Part shown: piece after piece, positions 32,822 to 44,714 of the stretch | Numbering within the stretch: position 1 is the stretch's first letter | Layout: the number at the start of each line of letters is the position of its first letter | Assembly: GCA_030015575.1 (NCBI GenBank) | Contig: JASDDO010000001.1 | Location: 320,449,595-320,513,594, forward strand | From: Agapanthus africanus | Lineage: Eukaryota > Streptophyta > Magnoliopsida > Asparagales > Amaryllidaceae | Reading direction: 5' to 3' | DNA: 64,000 nucleotides | Notes under the pieces: generated by a model | Databases searched by the model: none | What the model was told of the DNA's origin: nothing | What the model saw: the letters and a program-made list of their open reading frames with translations, nothing else | Made by a program: the position numbers and the translations under genes

Positions 32822-35800
32822 ATGACTGGACTTAAGTTATTTCTAGATAAAAACATACTGACAGGGCCAAACTACAAAGATTGGCTCAGGAATGTCAAAT
32901 TGGCAATCGCTTACGACAAGCTGGGGTATCTTCTTACCACCAAAGCTCCCCCCGTCCCAGGTCCCACCTCCAGCGTCGCGGATAAGGAAATCCGTATGAC
33001 TTGGGAGATTGATTGCGCGAAGGCCAGGTGCCTCGTGCTTGCCTCTATGGACAACGAACATCAGAGGAGGCATGAGAATATGGACCTCAAGTCCATATTT
33101 CTCCATACAAAAGAACTGTATGGAGAGCAGTCTCGTATCGCAAGATACGAAGTGTCGAAAAAGTTATTTTCGACTAAGTTGGCCGTCGGATCATCGGTAG
33201 CGGACCACGTGCTTAAGATGATTGGCTACACTGAGGAGCTCGCGGAACTTGGGACCACGTTGGATAGTGAACTTTATACAGATTTAATTCTCCAGTCCCT
33301 TCCATCCACTTACGCCCAGTTCATACTGAATTTCAACTTGCAAGAAAAGGAAGTTGAACTTTCAGAACTCCTCAACCTGCTGAGGAGCGCAGAGGGCACC
33401 CTACAGAAGGGTAGGGAAACACCCGCTTTGTTTGTAGGAGGATCTTCTTCCTCTAGGTCTAAGGCGAAAGCCAAGGGAAAGAGGAAGAAAGCCCCCGCCA
33501 AACCAAGAGGCGGTGTTAGTAAAGTGGGTACGAAGGGAAAGGAAAAGGCAACAAAGATTGCGGGGAAGCTTGTTGGAAAGGAAGAATGCTTCTATTGTCA
33601 TAAGAGTGGACACTGGAAGAAAGATTGCAGGGCTTGGAAAGCCAGGACACAGGAACTGAAGCAGGTTGCGGCTTCAGCTTCAGGTGTGTATGTTATTGAA
33701 AACTGTCTTTCTATAAACTCTACTTCCTGGGTATTGGATACCGGATCAGGATCTCATATCTGTAATTCTTTGCAGGCGTTGAGAAACCGTAGGTTTTTGA
33801 AGGAAGGTGACATGACCCTCAGAGTTGCGAACGGAGCTAGCATGGATGCTAAAGCCGTGGGGGACTATCACCTGGGAATGTCAGATGGGCATGTTTTGGT
33901 TTTGCGTAATTGCTTTTTTGTACCCAACGCAACTTGTAATATCATTTCTGTATCTTTGGTTTCTAAAGAAGGTTATGAATTTGCGTTTGTAAGTAATGTT
34001 GTAAACATTCACCTTAATCAAGTTCTGATTGGGTCAGGTACACTGAGCAATGGTATATACGTATTAAACCAACCACAGATTTTCAATGTCCAGAATACAC
34101 ACAAAAGAAAGTCTCCAGATATCAATCAGACTTTCTTATGGCATTGTAGACTAGGTCACATCAATGAGAGAAGGTTGACTAAGTTACATACAGAAGGATA
34201 TTTGGATCCGTTCGAATATCAATCGTATGCCACTTGTCAATCCTGTCTCAAAGGAAAGATGACAAAGACTCCGTTCACTGGACACGGAGTAAGAGCGAGC
34301 GAGCTCTTGGGACTCGTACACAGCGACGTGTGCGGTCCAATGTCTACACATGCGCGAAGCGGTTATTCTTACTTAATTACTTTTACGGATGATTTTTCAA
34401 GATATGGTTATGTCTTCTTAATGAAACATAAGTCAGAATCTTTTGAAAAATTCCGGGAATTTAAGAATGAAGTAGAAAAACAAACCGGCAAAAGTATCAA
34501 GATTCTAAGATCGGATCGAGGTGGAGAATACTTAAGTGCCGAGTTCCTGAATTACTTAAAAGAGAATGGGATTCTCTCTCAGCTTACTCCTCCATACACT
34601 CCGCAACATAACGGTGTATCGGAGAGACGGAACCGGACCCTATTGGATATGGTACGGTCCATGATGAGTAACGCTGAGTTACCGCGATCATTCTGGGGGT
34701 ATGCACTAGAATCAGCTGCGTACCTATTGAACCGAGTTCCTACTAAAACTGTGCCTACTATACCATATGAGATGTGGTGTGGGAAGAGGCCCCATCTCAG
34801 TCACATCAAGACTTGGGGATGTCCAGCTTTTGTTAAAAAGCTGCATGTGGACAAGCTCGAGGCACGCTCAGTACAGTGTAAGTTCGTGGGATATCCAAAG
34901 AACTCTAAGGGATATTTCTTCTACTGTGAAGAGGAACAAAAAGTTCTTGTTTCTCGTCATGCCTACTTCTTGGAAACTGAGTTTTTGGAAAACCAGACAA
35001 GTGGGAGCGCAGTAGAACTGGAAGAAATTCCAGAACCACAGACTATTACTGAAAGCTTAGTGGAACCAGAGGGTTTAAATGAACAGGACATTCCTACGCC
35101 GCTCCGCAGAAGTAGTAGGCAGTCTCATCCGCCCGAGAGATACTACGGTTTTCTCATAGACGGGGATAGAGAGGATTGCATCATAGACTATGATGAGCCT
35201 ACTAGCTTCCAGCAGGCCGTTCAGAGCGTAGACTCGGTAAAATGGCTGGATGCAATGCGGACCGAAATGGAGTCCATGTACACCAACAAAGTATGGACGT
35301 TGGACATTGCTCCAGACGGGGTAAAACCCGTAGGATGCAAGTGGATCTTCAAAAGGAAGATTGGTGTAGATGGACAGGTTGAGACCTATAAAGCTAGACT
35401 TGTAGCAAAGGGTTTCCGTCAAAGACCTGGCTTGGACTATGACGAAACCTTTTCTCCAGTGGCTATGCTGAAATCCATTCGGATCCTTCTTGCCATTGCT
35501 GCTTTCCACGATTATGAGATTTGGCAGATGGACGTAAAAACCGCTTTTCTAAATGGAAATTTAGAGGAGTGTGTCTATATGGATCAGCCAGAGGGTTTCA
35601 TTCAGAGTGGGAGCAGCGGAAAGGTGTGCAAGTTGCTTAAGTCCATCTATGGACTAATGCAGGCATCGCGGAGTTGGAACATCTGTTTTGATGAGACGGT
35701 CAAGGAATTTGACTTTATCAAAAATCCAGATGAACCATGCATCTATAGTAGATTTGTAGCGAGAACTGTAGTATTCCTTGTTTTATACGTGGATGACATT

Positions 35801-36772
35801 CTCTTAATAGGAAATGACATTCCTATGCTACAATCTGTCAAGGGTTTCTTGTCACACAGGTTCTCCATGAAAGACCTGGGTGATGCCTCCTACATCCTGG
35901 GGATCCGGATCCATCGTGATAGATCCAAGAGGATATTAGAACTTTCACAGTCCAGGTACATCGACACCGTACTGAAAAGATTCAGTATGGAAGATTCCAA
36001 GCGCGGTAACCTACCGGCTTGTCACGGGATCACCCTCTCTAAAGAGATGTCCCCCAAGACTGATTTGGAGAGGGATCGCATGTCTATTATACCCTACGCT
36101 TCTGCGGTAGGCTCTATAATGTATGCGATGTTGTGTACCAGACCGGATGTAGCTTATGCACTGAGTGTAGTAAGCCGGTATCAGTCAAACCCTGGGGAGA
36201 AACATTGGATAGCAGTAAAGAACATTCTCAAGTACCTGAGAAGGACTAAGGAGATGTTCTTGGTGTATGGCGGAAAAGACCTCCAGATTGAGGCCTTTGC
36301 TGACTCCAGCTTCCAGAGTGACAAGGATGATTCCAAGTCCATGTCGGGTTTTGTCTTTACCCTCAATGGAGGGGCGGTGTGTTGGAAGAGTTCCAAACAG
36401 GAAACCGTTGCAGACTCGACTATGGAAGCGGAATACATCGCTGCATCTGATGCCGCAAAAGAAGCTGTCTGGATAAGGAAGTTCTTAAAAGAACTTCAGG
36501 TGGTTCCGTCCATTGTTGACCCAGTACCTCTATATTGCGACAACAACGGGGCTATAGCTTTAGCAAAGGAACCCAGGTCCCATCAGAGATCCAGGCACAT
36601 CTTGAGGCGGTATCACCTGATCAGGGAGATCGTGGATCGCAAGGAGATCGAGGTTCGGAGGGTTGCTTCAGAAGAGAACACTGCAGATCCATTCACCAAG
36701 GCCCTACCCCAGACTCAGTTCGAGCGGCTGATCGAGATGATAGGTCTTCGATACGCCAGTACATGGCCTTAG
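32822..36772 (+). CDS. Copia gag-pol polyprotein, intact (element D)
   Basis: This 1,316-residue polyprotein is the complete set needed for copy-and-paste movement. The ATG at 32822 is preferred over the upstream GTG at 32786, which lies in the pyrimidine tract. Domains in order are: gag of the UBN2/Copia type (about 1-210, with TGPNYKDWLRN near the start), a Lys-rich linker, a CCHC zinc knuckle CFYCHKSGHWKKDC (256-269), protease LDTGSGSHIC (Asp306), GAG-pre-integrase HHCC (about 440-490), integrase with Asp502, Asp565 and Glu601 (35 residues between the last two), reverse transcriptase with YVDD (989-992), and RNase H with Asp1161 and Glu1202/1204 in TMEAEYIA. It ends LRYASTWP. One oddity is YGLMQASRSW, where C has YGLKQ. 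Confidence 0.96.
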   Translation: MTGLKLFLDKNILTGPNYKDWLRNVKLAIAYDKLGYLLTTKAPPVPGPTSSVADKEIRMTWEIDCAKARCLVLASMDNEHQRRHENMDLKSIFLHTKELYGEQSRIARYEVSKKLFSTKLAVGSSVADHVLKMIGYTEELAELGTTLDSELYTDLILQSLPSTYAQFILNFNLQEKEVELSELLNLLRSAEGTLQKGRETPALFVGGSSSSRSKAKAKGKRKKAPAKPRGGVSKVGTKGKEKATKIAGKLVGKEECFYCHKSGHWKKDCRAWKARTQELKQVAASASGVYVIENCLSINSTSWVLDTGSGSHICNSLQALRNRRFLKEGDMTLRVANGASMDAKAVGDYHLGMSDGHVLVLRNCFFVPNATCNIISVSLVSKEGYEFAFVSNVVNIHLNQVLIGSGTLSNGIYVLNQPQIFNVQNTHKRKSPDINQTFLWHCRLGHINERRLTKLHTEGYLDPFEYQSYATCQSCLKGKMTKTPFTGHGVRASELLGLVHSDVCGPMSTHARSGYSYLITFTDDFSRYGYVFLMKHKSESFEKFREFKNEVEKQTGKSIKILRSDRGGEYLSAEFLNYLKENGILSQLTPPYTPQHNGVSERRNRTLLDMVRSMMSNAELPRSFWGYALESAAYLLNRVPTKTVPTIPYEMWCGKRPHLSHIKTWGCPAFVKKLHVDKLEARSVQCKFVGYPKNSKGYFFYCEEEQKVLVSRHAYFLETEFLENQTSGSAVELEEIPEPQTITESLVEPEGLNEQDIPTPLRRSSRQSHPPERYYGFLIDGDREDCIIDYDEPTSFQQAVQSVDSVKWLDAMRTEMESMYTNKVWTLDIAPDGVKPVGCKWIFKRKIGVDGQVETYKARLVAKGFRQRPGLDYDETFSPVAMLKSIRILLAIAAFHDYEIWQMDVKTAFLNGNLEECVYMDQPEGFIQSGSSGKVCKLLKSIYGLMQASRSWNICFDETVKEFDFIKNPDEPCIYSRFVARTVVFLVLYVDDILLIGNDIPMLQSVKGFLSHRFSMKDLGDASYILGIRIHRDRSKRILELSQSRYIDTVLKRFSMEDSKRGNLPACHGITLSKEMSPKTDLERDRMSIIPYASAVGSIMYAMLCTRPDVAYALSVVSRYQSNPGEKHWIAVKNILKYLRRTKEMFLVYGGKDLQIEAFADSSFQSDKDDSKSMSGFVFTLNGGAVCWKSSKQETVADSTMEAEYIAASDAAKEAVWIRKFLKELQVVPSIVDPVPLYCDNNGAIALAKEPRSHQRSRHILRRYHLIREIVDRKEIEVRRVASEENTADPFTKALPQTQFERLIEMIGLRYASTWP

Positions 36773-36786
36773 TGCAAGTGGGAGAT
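36773..36786 (+). other. Polypurine tract of D
   Basis: The run GTGGGAGAT directly precedes the 3' LTR, only 14 bases after the gag-pol stop. Confidence 0.88.
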
Positions 36787-38870
36787 TGTTAGTGTATATG
36801 CCCTAGAGGCCATTACTGTATCATACTAGTTTGTATATTACTTAATGGAAGCTTGGGATATTCACCTTGTGTAAACAATCTTGCTCAATATAGTAGTTTG
36901 CTACTTGGTTTGTTTCTACTTCAATGTGTACTTGTGTTTATTTCAGTATATCACTTATACGCATTAGTGGAGCCCTTAGGATCTTTGCTTGATTACCAGC
37001 GTTGTGATGGCAGTCACACTAGTGGGGGCTGGGTAATCTATAGGCATATCCTTATACAGGTCCCTAGTCGTAGGACTATCGAGATAGGGCATCGATACTC
37101 CGGAGTAGACTAGCGTATGCGCTTCTCATCCCAGTGTGGGAGATGGTCTGTCCCACAGCCATCAGTACGTCGTACTGGAGATAGTATACGGGTGCTCGTT
37201 GGGTTACGAGTACACTGGACAGGACTCGTCGGGAACTGACAGGTTGGTATTATACCTATCGTCAGTTATCAGTTCCCAGGTGACATGAGTACAGCTTAGT
37301 CTGCTGACTTGACACTGGAACTTCGCCTCGAGTGTGTTCCCACTTCACTTTGATCACTACCCTACCACGGCTCAAAGGAGTCGTGCAAACAGGTGATGGT
37401 TGGGTGCAGTCCCGAAGCACTTGGAGGCAGTGACGGTTAGACAGGATTCGTCTCTCCCGGTATTGGGGGTTGACATCGCGCTGTGTCTAGGAGAGCCATT
37501 ACACGAGTAGTCCCTGGCCAGGGCAAGCGAGATATACTGGTAGGTTCCAGTGTTATCTCAGGGTGTTTTGGGCTTCACTCCGACACGACTTGTACCTCTA
37601 TTGGGGGACTGACGTTTTACCGCCCCCTAGGCCCGACATGCGATGTATCAGACGAACAGACCGGACTGTACGGAGAATGTCACATTCAGACTCAGTAGGT
37701 GTTCAGATGGGGTTTCACCTCGTCAGCCTTCTTGTCGGCATCTACCTGGGGACCGTTACGCACAGCTAGTGCCGCTTGCGGTCTGTGGTTAAACCCACTG
37801 CCAGCGTAGTGTCGAGTCTTTAGAGTCCCACACAGAGGGTATTCGCCTCTGGGCAAAACAGAGTAGAGGTCGCATGGTTTTGCGACAGGGTTCGTTCTCA
37901 TCCGCGCACTTGTGCATGTTTGGAGTCCGGACGGATTATACTGGCAGGCTCTGGTTTGAGCCAGATACCGGTATATGTTTTGAGGGTTGCTTTTATATCT
38001 TGGTATTCTTGTTCCTCGGAACGAGAATGCAGGTGTGTATGCACAGTTGCTTGAGGCGGAGGATGAGGTATTTCATTAGGGTTTCGGAACGGGTGCGTAT
38101 GCACAGTTGACAGTTATCATTTTCCAAACCCTAATGGATTTATGAATTATCTATTAATAATAGTAATTAAATGAGAATTATGTTATGGTTGATTTTGTTG
38201 ACTTGTTGACCATGGTTGACTTGTTGACCATGGTTGAATGTTGACCACCATCATGCTTTAAAAAGTCCTCCTTGATTCATGCTTACATTTCATTAAATGA
38301 AGCATGGTAGTGGTCATTCCAAATTACCATCAACTATTCTTATTTTGAATTATTATTATTTAGATAATTCTTTTTCTTTTGGCATTATGGTTGCAAGAAA
38401 GAAAAAGATAGCTCATTATCTCATTTAGCTTCTCTCTCCTCACTTCTTCATCTTCTTCCTCTAGCAAAAGAGAACCCTTCTCATGTGTTGAGAATCCTTC
38501 TCTTTAAAAAGAAAAGCAAACCCTAGTCACTCTCTACTCATTCTAGGTTCAAGGTTTAGCAAGCCGGAAACCCTAGTTCACTCAAAGATCGAGAAAGAGC
38601 CCAAAGGTCGAACCTTCGAGGTGGATCCATCTTCGACGGAAGAAGGCGACGAGAAGAGAACCATCAACCTCTACAAGGTCTCAAGAAGAAGGAGTTCAAG
38701 TTTAGGTATAACCTTCATCCGAGTAGCTAACTCCCTTTAGCGTATTTGCTAGTTTAGTTTAGACACGATCCCGACCTTGTTTAGTCCATGTTGCCTCTTG
38801 CGATAAAAATTTGTTTTTTATACCGTTTCCGCCTCCCCGTAAGCACCGGGGGTCGCAATATGGACTTACA
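36787..38870 (+). repeat. 3' LTR of D
   Basis: 2,084 bp, the same length as the 5' LTR, with about a dozen substitutions by eye, and followed by CTTAC. Confidence 0.95.
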
Positions 38871-38875
38871 CTTAC
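38871..38875. repeat. TSD of element D (CTTAC, right)
   Basis: Matches 28708-28712. Confidence 0.95.
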
Positions 38876-39865
38876 TCGAGATGATAGTATGCTATCTGGT
38901 TTATCTTTATCATCGTGTACTGCTTAGGTGACCTGACACGTCGCTATTACACGTTGATAGAGCCCCTAGGATTCTTGCTTGACCACCAGCAGTATGAGGG
39001 CGATCATATAAGTGGGAGCTGGGGGTCTATAAGCATATCCTTAAAAGGTCCCTAGTCGTGAGAGTTTCGAGACAGGGCATCGATTCTCCAGAGTAGACTA
39101 GTGTATACAGTCGAGACCCCGACGAGGGGCGGTGGCCGGTCTCACAAGCCATTGGTGTCAGTTAGATCACCTAAGATGTATACAGGTGCTCATTGGGTTA
39201 TGAGTACACCGGACAGGACTCGCCGGGAACATGCTAGTTGGTCATATACCAGACGTCAGATGGCAGTTCCCTGGTGACATATGTACAGGTTAGTTCATCG
39301 ACCTGGGGATCGTCATTTGTCTCGTGTGAGTTCCCACTGTACTTTGATTACTACCCTACCAAGGCTCAAAGGAGTCATGCAAACAGGTTTTAGTTGGGTA
39401 TAGTCTCGAGCCACATGGAGGCAGTGAGCGTATCTTCAGGGGTTCGTCTCTCCCGGTATTGGGGGTGAGGTCGCGCTGTGTCTAGGAGAGCCATTACACA
39501 AAGCCCTCGGCCGAGGCAGGAGATTTACTGGTAGGTATTCCAGTAGTATCTCAGGGTGTTCTGGGTTACACTCCGACACGACTTGTACCGCTTTTGGGGG
39601 TCTGACTTTTACCAACCCCCTAGGCCCGCCATGTGATGCTCATAGACGAACGGACCGGACTGTACGGATATTGTCACTGACAGGCGCAGTAGGGTGTCAG
39701 GATGAGTTCGCTCATCGACGTCCCTTTTGGTCAATAGCTGGTAGCCCGTCACGTATTGGCTTATACCTCTAACGTGCTAGTGGTTAAATCCATAACCATG
39801 GTGTTGACGAGTCTTTAGAGTCCCCCACATTCAGTTGCTCAAGTTTTCGGGCGAAAAGCTGTAGA

Positions 39866-40021
39866 GGCCGTATGGAGATATGGTAAGGTCCGATCAGATA
39901 CGTGCGGTATTGCACGGATCAGGATCGGACAGTTAGTACTATAGGCCGTATGGATATATGGCAAAGTTCGATCAGATACGTGCGGTATTGCACGGATCAG
40001 GATCGAACGGATATTACTAGC
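39866..40021 (+). repeat. 78-bp tandem duplication within solo LTR E
   Basis: Two tandem units share CGATCAGATACGTGCGG (starting 39891 and 39969, period 78). Each contains the hairpin CGTGC-GGTATT-GCACG. The B LTRs carry a single GTGCGTAAACGCAC hairpin at the corresponding place (reverse, near 48890 and 56355). Confidence 0.8.
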
Positions 40022-40298
40022 CGGTTTTGGTTTAAGCCGGATCCTAGTATAGTACAGTGTAGATTTTGTCTCATTGCATTTGTATTTCGGTCGGAATACA
40101 AATGCGGGTGTGTATGCACAGTATCGGGGTTTTCCTGTAATTTATTACGGGACCAGTTTTCTGGAGTTGCCAGTTTGCTTTCCGTTTCGGCCAATTTCCT
40201 TTGTATCGTTCATTGGCCGAAGATTGGTGGAGGAGGGCTTATTTGCATTGTTGCAAATAAGTATTTGTGGAGGGGGTCTTTGCATATTATTGTATCAT

Positions 40299-40303
40299 GA
40301 TAC
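40299..40303. repeat. TSD of element C (GATAC, left)
   Basis: Repeated at 60486-60490. The host LTR E reads through as ATCATGATACTTGCACC, resembling TTTGATGATACTTGATC in the C LTR. Confidence 0.92.
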
Positions 40304-42530
40304 TGTTAGTTGTATTATGCCCTAGAGGCCAGTATTGTACAGATTATGTATATTATATTGGATGCTTGAACATATATAGAGATGACTTTCTTGCTCGACA
40401 TGATAGTATGCTATCTGGTTGCTCTTTATCTTAACATGTACACTAGTCTCTTTATACTGTCTTATAGTTACATGTTGGTAAAGCCCTTAGGATTTGTACT
40501 TGACTACCTGGACTATGATGCAGATCATACTAGTGGGGACATGGTAGTCCATAAGTACATCCTTCAAGGTCCCTAGTCGTGGGTGTATCGAGACGGGGCA
40601 TCGATATACCAGAGTAGACTAGCGTATACGCTTCTCGACCCATGTGATGGGCGATGGATGATCCCATATCCATTGGTGTTTGACATCAGAGATGGTATAC
40701 GGGTGCTCAGTGGAGACTGGGTACACTGGACGGACTCGCCGAGAACTCCCAGATGGTATTATACCTCACGTCAGATGGCAGTTCTCAGGTGACTCTTGTA
40801 CAGGTTAGTCTGTAGACCCGAGATCGTCATAGAGTCTTTTGTGATTCCCACTGTGCTTTGATCTCCACCTTACCACGTCCATGAGGGCATGCAAAACGGT
40901 GGTCTTTGGGTACAGTCCCGAGTCACATGGAGGCAATGAGCGATAGGAGGGGTTTCGTCTCTCCCGGTATTGGGGGTTGATGTTGCGCTGTGCTCGATTG
41001 GCCGTAACAGGGAAGTCCCTGGCCAGGGCTGATCAGAGATTTGCTGGTAAGTGTTACCAGTAGTTTCTCGACCCGTTACGAGCCTCACATCGGCACGACT
41101 TATCGGGTTATTGGGGTCTGACGTTTACCACCCCTAGACTTGATATGCGACGTATCTGACGAAGAGACTGGACTGTATGGTAAGTGTTACTGGTCGGATT
41201 CGCAGGAGTGTGAGCGGGCTAGCTCGTCGATCTTCTGATCGCTCAATACCCGGGTGGCCGTTACGTTTAGCAGACCGCTTGCGGCTTGTGGGTGCTTGAT
41301 ATGATCATCATCTGCTACCGGCGTATTGACGAGTCTTTAGAGTCCTACACAGAGGTTTCCTGGCTCAAGCGAAACGAAATAGGAGCGCATATGAGATATG
41401 TGCAGGACCGAGAATAATGCGTGTATGTGATACCGCATTTCATTCTCGCGATATATGTTTCGATTGGTTATATTCGATATGACCTAGTTATCGAATCATT
41501 GATTCGATAAATCGATGCATTGAATACTAGTCGGTTATGTGCGACATGACCGGATCATTGAATCAAGTGTTGATTTAATGATTTAATGTATAATTATATA
41601 TTTGATATATTACTTTGCATTAACTAGTATTGGTTCACTTTAAACAGATTTTTCTCACTTGATGCACATTGTATATGTGATATGCTTTCGTGCACTTTTT
41701 TGTATCATGTTTGATGATACTTGATCATTTAGTTAAGTGTATAGAATTAATCCATGGTTAATTTGATAATTAGGGTTTTGCATATTCATTTATTTATTTA
41801 TTTGTTTATTTACTTATTTGAAATGAGTTATGATAAGAATGGTGGCTAAGTTTGTTTTATATTGAAGCTTCATGAAGCTTTGACTTTGCTAACCATCCTT
41901 ATCTTCATGCTTAACCCTAACCCATCCAAGTGACCATGGTTAATTCTCTACACTTAACCCTAGTTCAAGTTATGATAAGTATTTGATTTAGATTTAAATT
42001 TATTTTTATCACAAGACTTATCATAATCTTTTCTTGAGCTCATCTTCTTCTTCTTCTTCAAGCTTGCTACAAAAATGGCAACTTGAGATCTAGTGAGATA
42101 AATCCAATTCTAAAGTGAACCCACCTCCTATTTCTTCACCCTCTACCTCTTGCCAAGTTGTTTTGGGTGTTTACTTCACAAGTTTCACAAGTTTGTGAAG
42201 TCGGAGCTTGAGTTTGTGCAACCTCGACGTAGATCGTCTTTGACACGAAGCCGACGACCTATTCCGCACGTTTCTCTGATGAAGCCGTCACGAGAGTCCA
42301 AGCTTCAAGATGGACAGCGAGAAGACTTCGGTGCGGAGCCGTGGAGGTGGATATCCGGATCTACAAAGGTTGTAATTTCCGTATCCTAGTAGTTAAGTGT
42401 TAACTAGCTTTCTATTTCGCCTAAACATCTAGTTTAAGATCCGTTGTCTAGGGTTTCTCGGCACTAAAAATTTTAATTTGGCATGTTCGATGCCTTGTGA
42501 GACCACTATAGGGTGCCTAGGAACCTTTCA
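40304..42530 (+). repeat. 5' LTR of C
   Basis: 2,227 bp, starting TGTTAGTTGTATTATGCCC and ending GCCTAGGAACCTTTCA. The second half is AT-rich, with CTTCTTCTTCTTCTT near 42045. Confidence 0.94.
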
Positions 42531-42531
42531 C

Positions 42532-42543
42532 TGGTATCAGAGC
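42532..42543 (+). other. Primer-binding site of C, tRNA-iMet
   Basis: TGGTATCAGAGC, one base after the LTR. Confidence 0.95.
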
Positions 42544-42730
42544 CTAGCTAGAGCCTTAGGCGAAGCGTAGACGGAATTTGAAGTCCGAACGACCCAAAAC
42601 CGAAACCCAAAATATGCTCTCTGTACTTTTTTGAAAACAGTGGATTTTTCCAAATTAAAAATTGCTAAAAAAATTCAGCAGGAAAAAATAAGAATTACGG
42701 TGCAAAAAGTTTCTGGTGAACAGTGTTTTT

Positions 42731-42779
42731 CGCGGCGGATCAGCGGCAGAAGCATGGCTTCTGCGGCTGATCAGCGGCC
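42731..42779 (+). ncRNA. GC-rich leader hairpin (C)
   Basis: Arms of 23 nt pair at 19 positions around the 3-nt loop ATG. Innermost arms are GCAGAAGC and GCTTCTGC. It lies about 190-237 nt after the PBS. The core has shifted from CCGCGG to GCGGCGGATCAGCGGC. Confidence 0.72.
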
Positions 42780-43963
42780 AATTGGTGACGTCAGCCCACT
42801 TAGTTTGCACAGTAACTCCTGATAAATTCTGCTGGGTTTTCTGGGAATTTTTAATATTGATTCAAGAGTTGAATTTTCTGCAATTGTTTTGGGGATTCGG
42901 TGTTTCGATCGGGGTATCAAATTCTGTCTATTTGGCTTTCCGGATTAATTTTAGAATATGTTAAAAAGTTCGACCGGATATAAATACCCAATTTTTCCCC
43001 TGTCGGGAAATTTCCAAGTGTTGGATTTTTCCGTTGTTTAACAACGTTCTAAGTAGTGCAAGTAACTCGATGGTCCCTCTAGAAGACAACAAACCTTAAC
43101 TCGATTATGTGACCGTCTTGAACTGCCCTTTGAACCTTTGGGTTTTGGGCAGTACGGCGTGCCACATGTGAGGCGTTGGCTTGACCCTTCTACGGCTGGA
43201 CCGTTGGTACTGAGGTACGAACTGAATGTTGTTAGACTTATTTCATGTGTTGATCGGTGTCGGGAAAACTTGGGTGTTCGAATGTTCGATCGGAAAGTTT
43301 GATATATTCTATTTATCCGGAATTGGATACAATAATTGGAATTCACAAACAGTTATGTGATAACTGAATGATTGTTATAAATCTAGCAGTTTAGTCCCAT
43401 ACGATATTGAAAAGAGTTTTCGATAATGAGACTAAAATGCGGGGTTTGTAACTGTTAGGCATGTGATGTCTAAAGAGGTTGCGGATTCCAATTGTTGTAG
43501 TTTTACACTTTCTTTTCTGTGACCGTAAGTGTAGTATGTTCATATCGCCGGTTTCGTTGCTATACGTCAACGACAATTGGGGTATGCATACTTACTTACG
43601 TTGATGACATGTGATGTTATGTGTTGCTGGATATGTTATATTGGATCGTCGTATTCGAATAGCCGGGGGTTTTTATGTGAGATGAGTGTTTTTCATTTTC
43701 ATTCATGTAAAAACTTGTATGTAATATTCTTTTATTTGGGGCACTTCCAGGTAGCGGAAGATGTCACCTTTTGTATATTATTTACTTTTCCGCATTAGGA
43801 TAGACCCAAGGACGGGAGCACGAGTAACCGGGTTCTGGGGTCCAGTGGGAGACCAACTCGAGGAGTCGAGTCCGGGTCTCCTAACCCTAGAATTGGCAGG
43901 GTTGCTTGCCGCTCTCGTAGGGGTCTAGGGGTGTGGGATTGGCTATTCATCACGACCGTGGAA

Positions 43964-43999
43964 TCCGTGTTTTATACTGGCTCGTATTGAAAACACGGA
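43964..43999 (+). ncRNA. GGCTCG-loop leader hairpin (C)
   Basis: TCCGTGTTTT and AAAACACGGA form a perfect 10-bp stem around a 16-nt loop containing GGCTCG. Confidence 0.65.
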
Positions 44000-44347
44000 C
44001 GTCCTAGTATATCCAATATTTCATATGATTATTCTGCTGCGATATCTGTGATGTGATCATGAGATGTTCTGTGATGGATATAGTATATAGTATATATGAT
44101 ATATTATATAGACGTTACTTATGTTTTACACCCGCGCTAGCCCTGCCCTGCTCTGTCGTTAGTTACCTAACCTAACGGTGCACGAGGGGACATCGAGGCG
44201 AATGCGGATGGCATAAGTGTACGTCATATCTATCTGTGATGTTTAGGTATTAAATGATGGGACTTCATTAATGTGATTGATGAAAGAAAAGAAACCTAAG
44301 ATGTTGTAGAATCAGATTTTAAAATAAAACAGGTAGCTACAGTTCTT

Positions 44348-44582
44348 GCTTTGCACAGCGGTATATATGATATACCCCGCACCTTATTCGATGAGGAAAG
44401 GACCGAGATCCCTTCACCGGGAGTGACTCCTTTAGCAATAACTGGCAGATGCTACACATTCGGTTTACTTTTGACTGCTTTTGGGTTTTTGCTTTGCACA
44501 GCGATATATATGATATATCCCGCACCTCATTCGACGAGGAAAGGACCGAGATCCCTTCACCGGGAGTGACTCCTTTAGCAAA
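44348..44582 (+). repeat. Duplicated 91-bp leader block (C)
   Basis: Two copies (44348-44438, 44491-44582) run from GCTTTGCACAGCG through GAGGAAAGGACCGAGATC to GTGACTCCTTTAGCAA. The period is 143 bp. The same pair of blocks is in A and B; D lacks it. Confidence 0.85.
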
Positions 44583-44714
44583 ACTAGAAAAGCCTCAAAA
44601 TCACTCCATTTCAAAACATCATTTGATTCTACAACGATATCAAGTTCATTACGCTCATGGTTTTTATGAAAAACCTGCGTAGCCCTCCGTCATTTCAGAT
44701 AAGTATTAGTTAGT

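Larger units (their letters stand above)
28713..38870 (+). mobile_element. Complete Copia retrotransposon D with intact gag-pol
   Basis: This 10,158-bp element has two 2,084-bp LTRs, TSD CTTAC, a tRNA-iMet PBS, a 2-kb leader, one uninterrupted gag-pol frame and a polypurine tract. The LTRs differ by about a dozen bases by eye, roughly 0.6%. All catalytic residues checked are present. It is the only element here that looks able to move by itself and to supply proteins to others. I do not assign it to a named Copia lineage. Confidence 0.95.

Noticed and set aside
39902..40300. 132-codon frame in solo LTR E
   Set aside because: Arises from the 78-bp tandem duplication; no homology recognised and the start lies in LTR sequence.
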